Part shown: positions 3,892 through 6,874 of the stretch, piece by piece
Position numbering within the stretch: the first letter of the stretch is position 1
Layout: the number at the start of each line of letters is the position of its first letter
Assembly: GCA_012523605.1 (NCBI GenBank)
Contig: JAAYTY010000072.1
Span: 1 to 6,874 of the forward strand
Length of the DNA: 6,874 bases
DNA from: Candidatus Fermentibacterota bacterium
GTDB taxonomy: Bacteria; Fermentibacterota; Fermentibacteria; Fermentibacterales; Fermentibacteraceae
Reading direction: 5' to 3'
The notes under the pieces: model-generated
Database searches by the model: none
The model's input: the letters and a program-made list of their open reading frames with translations, nothing else
What the model was told of the DNA's origin: nothing
Made by a program: the position numbers and the translations under genes

Positions 3892-6132
3892 TTGGCGAAG
3901 ATGAGGCTTTTCCCCGGCTTCCCGGGAGCGAGGGCTGTGCTTCCGTACCTCGCCGCCCTCGGCGTGACCGGGTTCGTACTGGCCCTTTCGATGATAGAGC
4001 TCGGCGTCACGAGGGAGAAGGCCGCCGGTATAGCCGCATTCCAGGCTGAGAGGACCGCTCTCTTCCTCGCCCGCGCCGCCGAAAGGAACCCCTCCTCGAT
4101 CTTTCTCACAAGGACTCACGCCCCTGAAGGAGGGCTGGTGCTCCAGCCAAGGCGCGAGTTCGCGGATGTGCTGGATCTCGACGAGGCTCTCGTATTCGTG
4201 CCGGCCGTCCCCGGAGAACGGCTGCCGCCCGGCATTCTGTCGGAACCCCTGGTCGAGACGGCCGCTTCGGGATCTGGCACGGCCTCTCTGCTCGAAGTGG
4301 AGGACCGCACCAGGCATGTGAGGGCGGCGGCCTCGATCGGGGACGGCATAGTGGCGACGGTCGTGATGCGGATTCCTCCGGCCCTCGATCTCCTCGATAA
4401 GCTGCAGGGGGCCGCCCTGACCGGGCTGTTTCTGATCGGAGTCCTCGTCGTCATACCGGCCTTCTTCATCCTCCAGGCCTCGAATTCGAAACGCATGCGG
4501 GAACTCGGTAGCTTCGAGAGCCCGCCCGAGGGCTGGGCTTCGATTCCGACTTCCGCGTCAGCCCCCTGCGAAAGATCTTCCGCCGCATCCTCCCCGGAAG
4601 GGCTGATTCTCGAGAAGGACGGAAATGGCGGCGCGCTCGTCCTGCTCTCGCCCGAGGGCACCGTGCTGGAGATGACTCCCGCCGCGGCGGAGCTTCTCGA
4701 CGAGCGGCCGGAGGACTTCCGGGGCGAGCCTTTCTGGTCGGCCGGCTGCTTCGGAACCCTCGGGGGCGAGGCGCCCTCCGCAGACACTTCGCCGGGGACG
4801 AAGGGAGGGACGTACAGGCTCCTTCACTCGACCGGGCGCATTCTCCACGCCAGGATCGCATTCAACAGGCTCCGGGATGCCGGCGGACGGGAGAGGATCC
4901 TCGCTGTCCTCGAGGACGTTACGGAACTCGAGAACTTCAGGTCGGACCGGGAGCGGCTCCTGGAGAGGGAGATGGCGGTCAACAGCTACGCCGTGCTGGC
5001 CACCATGGTCAGGGGCTTCTCACACGACCTCAACAACCTGCTGTCCGGGATAATCGGCATCGCGTCGCTGGGCGAGGCCCTGCACGAGACCGCCGGTTCC
5101 GACCGGGAGAGGTACCAGGCGGTCCTGGCGGCCGCCGAGCGAGCCGCCGCCATCTCGGACGAGCTTATGCACAGCGCGAGCGTGACCGAGGGGGCGTCCC
5201 GGCCGCTGGATCCCGCCGGCGAGATCGAGGAGGCCGCGGAAGCGCTCAGGAGCGTCCTGCCGAGGACCATATCCTTCGATGTCGGCCTGGGGAAGAACCT
5301 GCCTCTCGTGATCGCCGACAGAGCCCTGCTGAGGCAGATGCTCTACAACCTCGCGCTGAGATCCAGCAGTTCCCTGCAGGGCACTGGCCGGATACGGTTC
5401 GAGGTCGAGGACGTGCCCGACCCCGGGCTGGATTCGAGGTTCGCCAGGACTTGCAGGAACGTCGCGGGTGTCCACTGCGTCTGCTTCTCGGTTTCGGACA
5501 ACACCGCGATGCCGCACGGGCTGGAAGATCTCGTCACCGGGTCCGAGACGGATTCCATAGTGATAGAGAAGGCCTGGGGCGCCGGCATGGCAGCCGTGCA
5601 TCAGGCGATACGCGCGCTGAAGGGCTGCCTCTCGATAACGGGCGACGATCGCGGAACTACGGTCTCGATTCTCCTCCCGGCGGCCGAGCGCCCCCGGAAG
5701 AAGCAGCAGCCTGTTCAGGCCGCCGTGTCCGGGGAGGGCATCTCGGTCCTGATCGCCGAGGAGGAGGTCATAGTGAGGGAGACCACGCGGCAGATCCTCG
5801 ACCACTTCGGCTTCAGGACCGCCGAGGCCTCCTCCGGGGACGAGGCGCTCGCCATTCTCGACCAAGAGAGGTTCGACGCCCTCCTGCTCGACCTCGGAAC
5901 TTTCGGAACCCCCTCCATCGAGGTCGCCCGAATATGCAGAGAAAGGTGGCCCGAAATGGCGGTTCTCCTCACGAGCGGATTCGAGATGCCGCCGGAGCTC
6001 GACGATCCGGCTCTGCACCCCGGCACGGGGTTCCTCAGGAAGCCTTATTTCCCGGAGGCGGTGGCTTCCGAGATCGCGAGGCTGCACGAAGCCCTCGCCG
6101 GCGGGGGTGGAGGCGTTTCCGATGGGGCCTGA
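3892..6132 (+). CDS. Membrane hybrid sensor histidine kinase with degenerate ATP-binding domain
   Basis: Counting from TTG 3892 (746 residues), the order is: transmembrane helix about 15-35, an extracytoplasmic sensor region about 37-172 not matched to a known fold, a second helix about 175-196, a PAS-like domain about 244-355 (GALVLLSPEGTVLEMTPAAAELL), a HisKA-type dimerisation domain with FSHDLNNLL (H378), an HATPase-like domain about 450-605, and a C-terminal receiver about 620-740. The receiver has an acidic pair E623/E624, phospho-acceptor D667, T694 and K717, so it looks usable. The ATPase part is worn: the N-box is NLALR (N486 kept, second Asn is R490), the G1 box reads DNTAM instead of DxGxG (D536), the F-box is not visible, and the G2 box is GAGMAA (from G563). 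Autophosphorylation is therefore doubtful. Its stop overlaps the mgtC-like start. TTG 3892 is chosen for its GGGAGG; ATG 3901 is the alternative. Confidence 0.85.
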   Translation: MAKMRLFPGFPGARAVLPYLAALGVTGFVLALSMIELGVTREKAAGIAAFQAERTALFLARAAERNPSSIFLTRTHAPEGGLVLQPRREFADVLDLDEALVFVPAVPGERLPPGILSEPLVETAASGSGTASLLEVEDRTRHVRAAASIGDGIVATVVMRIPPALDLLDKLQGAALTGLFLIGVLVVIPAFFILQASNSKRMRELGSFESPPEGWASIPTSASAPCERSSAASSPEGLILEKDGNGGALVLLSPEGTVLEMTPAAAELLDERPEDFRGEPFWSAGCFGTLGGEAPSADTSPGTKGGTYRLLHSTGRILHARIAFNRLRDAGGRERILAVLEDVTELENFRSDRERLLEREMAVNSYAVLATMVRGFSHDLNNLLSGIIGIASLGEALHETAGSDRERYQAVLAAAERAAAISDELMHSASVTEGASRPLDPAGEIEEAAEALRSVLPRTISFDVGLGKNLPLVIADRALLRQMLYNLALRSSSSLQGTGRIRFEVEDVPDPGLDSRFARTCRNVAGVHCVCFSVSDNTAMPHGLEDLVTGSETDSIVIEKAWGAGMAAVHQAIRALKGCLSITGDDRGTTVSILLPAAERPRKKQQPVQAAVSGEGISVLIAEEEVIVRETTRQILDHFGFRTAEASSGDEALAILDQERFDALLLDLGTFGTPSIEVARICRERWPEMAVLLTSGFEMPPELDDPALHPGTGFLRKPYFPEAVASEIARLHEALAGGGGGVSDGA

Positions 6133-6802
6133 GAGCTGGATTCCCAGAATAATCGCCGCCCTCCTCACGGGGGGGGCGATCGGGCTCGAGCGCCAGCTTC
6201 ACGGAAGGCCTGCGGGGCTGAGAACTCACATACTGGTCAGCGTCGGTGCGGCTTTGATGACCATCTCAGGCATCGAGGTGGCCGCAGCCGTCGGAGCCGC
6301 GACCAGATTCGACGCCAGCAGAATCGCCGCGGGAGTCGTCACGGGCATCGGCTTCCTCGGGACCGGCGCGATAATCAGGACCAAGGACCTGGTGCGGGGC
6401 CTCACCACCGCCGCGTGCATCTGGTTCGCGGCGGGGGCCGGAATCGCCTGCGGAACCGGGATGATCGTCGAGGCTTCCGCGGCCACCCTGGTCGCGCTGG
6501 CGGTCCTGGTCTTCCTGGGCTTCGCGGAGGAGCGTCTGCCGAGGGTCACGTACCGGGACCTCGTCGTCGTCTCTTCATCCTCCGATCCGGGGGTTCTTCG
6601 AACCGAGTGCGCCGGGTTGCTGACCGGCCTCGGGATACGGGTGCAGGACACAGAGGTCGAGATCCCCGTCGAAGGAGGGGTCCGCCTGGTGTTCCACCTC
6701 AGGATGAAGAGACACCAGGACGGCTGCGAGGTGGTTCGCAGGCTCCGCGGAATCGGCGGCACAACGAGCGTCTCCTGGCAGCAGCAGACCCCGGAGACCT
6801 GA
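6122..6802 (+). CDS. MgtC/SapB-family inner-membrane protein
   Basis: The 226-residue protein begins with the MgtC family signature: ALLTGGAIGLERQLHGRP followed by AGLRTHILVSVGAAL (residues 13-45), including conserved E23, R24, R29 and R34. About five membrane helices follow from the hydrophobic pattern (roughly 7-22, 36-55, 70-87, 95-112, 118-137), with VVTGIGFLGTGAIIR and VRGLTTAACIWFAA typical of the family. The last about 80 residues are soluble and probably an ACT-like regulatory domain. In pathogens MgtC inhibits the F-type ATP synthase and helps survival in low magnesium; the role of such homologues in other bacteria is unsettled. ATG 6122 has GGAGG at 6109-6113 with 8-base spacing and overlaps the kinase stop by 11 bases; the in-frame GTG 6107 lacks a good site. 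Length is typical and nothing seems broken. Confidence 0.88.
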   Translation: MGPESWIPRIIAALLTGGAIGLERQLHGRPAGLRTHILVSVGAALMTISGIEVAAAVGAATRFDASRIAAGVVTGIGFLGTGAIIRTKDLVRGLTTAACIWFAAGAGIACGTGMIVEASAATLVALAVLVFLGFAEERLPRVTYRDLVVVSSSSDPGVLRTECAGLLTGLGIRVQDTEVEIPVEGGVRLVFHLRMKRHQDGCEVVRRLRGIGGTTSVSWQQQTPET

Positions 6803-6815
6803 CGGGGAGCCCCGG

Positions 6816-6874
6816 GTGGCAGGCGGTAGCGCAAGCCGGCCGGTAGTCGGCCTCGCGCTCGGCGGGGGCGCCGC
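6816..6874 (+). CDS. Patatin-like phospholipase, N-terminal fragment cut by the window end
   Basis: Only 19 full codons are visible: a short MAGGSAS leader, then RPVVGLALGGGAA. This matches the first strand and oxyanion-hole glycine loop of bacterial patatin-like phospholipases (RssA/NTE type), which usually read VGLALGGGAARG; the GxSxG serine would lie beyond the window. GTG 6816 has GGGGAG at 6804-6809 with 6-base spacing and begins 13 bases after the MgtC-family stop, so it belongs to the same operon. Such enzymes hydrolyse membrane lipids. The call rests on a very short motif, and another glycine-rich nucleotide- or substrate-binding protein is possible. Confidence 0.6.
   Translation, partial: MAGGSASRPVVGLALGGGA

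Noticed and set aside
5020..6168. Long minus-strand open frame (382 codons) opposite the kinase
   Set aside because: It is the antisense shadow of a well-supported gene, common in GC-rich DNA; its translation shows no recognisable domain and no good ribosome-binding site.

Overview
The window is a stretch of GC-rich bacterial chromosome with tight, largely overlapping genes. The frequent AGG and ATA codons and the gene content (formate channel, molybdenum-cofactor enzymes, hybrid sensor kinase, MgtC) fit an uncultured, probably anaerobic bacterium. No rRNA or other marker gene is present, so I cannot name the phylum. No CRISPR array, insertion sequence, tRNA or prophage module was seen.

Region 1 (1-1558, plus strand) is a formate/molybdenum block. 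It holds the C-terminal end of a formate/nitrite transporter (FNT), then a short GC-rich gap with stacked hairpins, an FdhD-like protein, and a MobA-like guanylyltransferase whose GTG start overlaps the FdhD-like stop. In known systems FNT moves formate, FdhD passes sulfur to the Mo/W-bis-MGD cofactor of formate dehydrogenase, and MobA builds the dinucleotide form of that cofactor. No formate dehydrogenase is inside the window. The FdhD-like protein appears to lack the usual CxxC sulfur-transfer loop.

Region 2 (1646-2356, plus) is a YgjP/DUF45-type zinc metallohydrolase with an intact HExxH motif. A gene-free gap of about 115 bases (2357-2471) separates it from a convergent minus-strand pair; I see no convincing terminator there. 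The pair is a small predicted secreted protein of unknown function (2472-2831) and, upstream of it, a compact XerC/D-like tyrosine recombinase (2863-3708). The recombinase keeps Arg, Lys, Arg and Tyr of the active site, but both positions normally held by histidine (HxxR and H/W) are changed.

Region 3 (3709-3891) is an AT-rich island between divergent genes. It carries a good minus-strand promoter for the recombinase (TTGACA, 17-base spacer, GATATT), a plus-strand promoter for the kinase gene (TTGATT, 17-base spacer, TATGCT), a 13-base palindrome on the plus -35 box, and a hairpin just ahead of the recombinase ribosome-binding site.

Region 4 (3892-6874, plus) is a compact operon: a membrane hybrid histidine kinase, an MgtC/SapB-family membrane protein overlapping it by 11 bases, and, 13 bases further on, the first 19 codons of a patatin-like phospholipase cut by the window end. 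The kinase keeps its phospho-acceptor histidine and a plausible receiver domain, but the ATP-binding motifs are badly degraded, suggesting a pseudokinase or a phosphate-relay or phosphatase role. The main points of interest are three proteins (FdhD-like, recombinase, kinase) that keep their folds but have lost standard catalytic residues.
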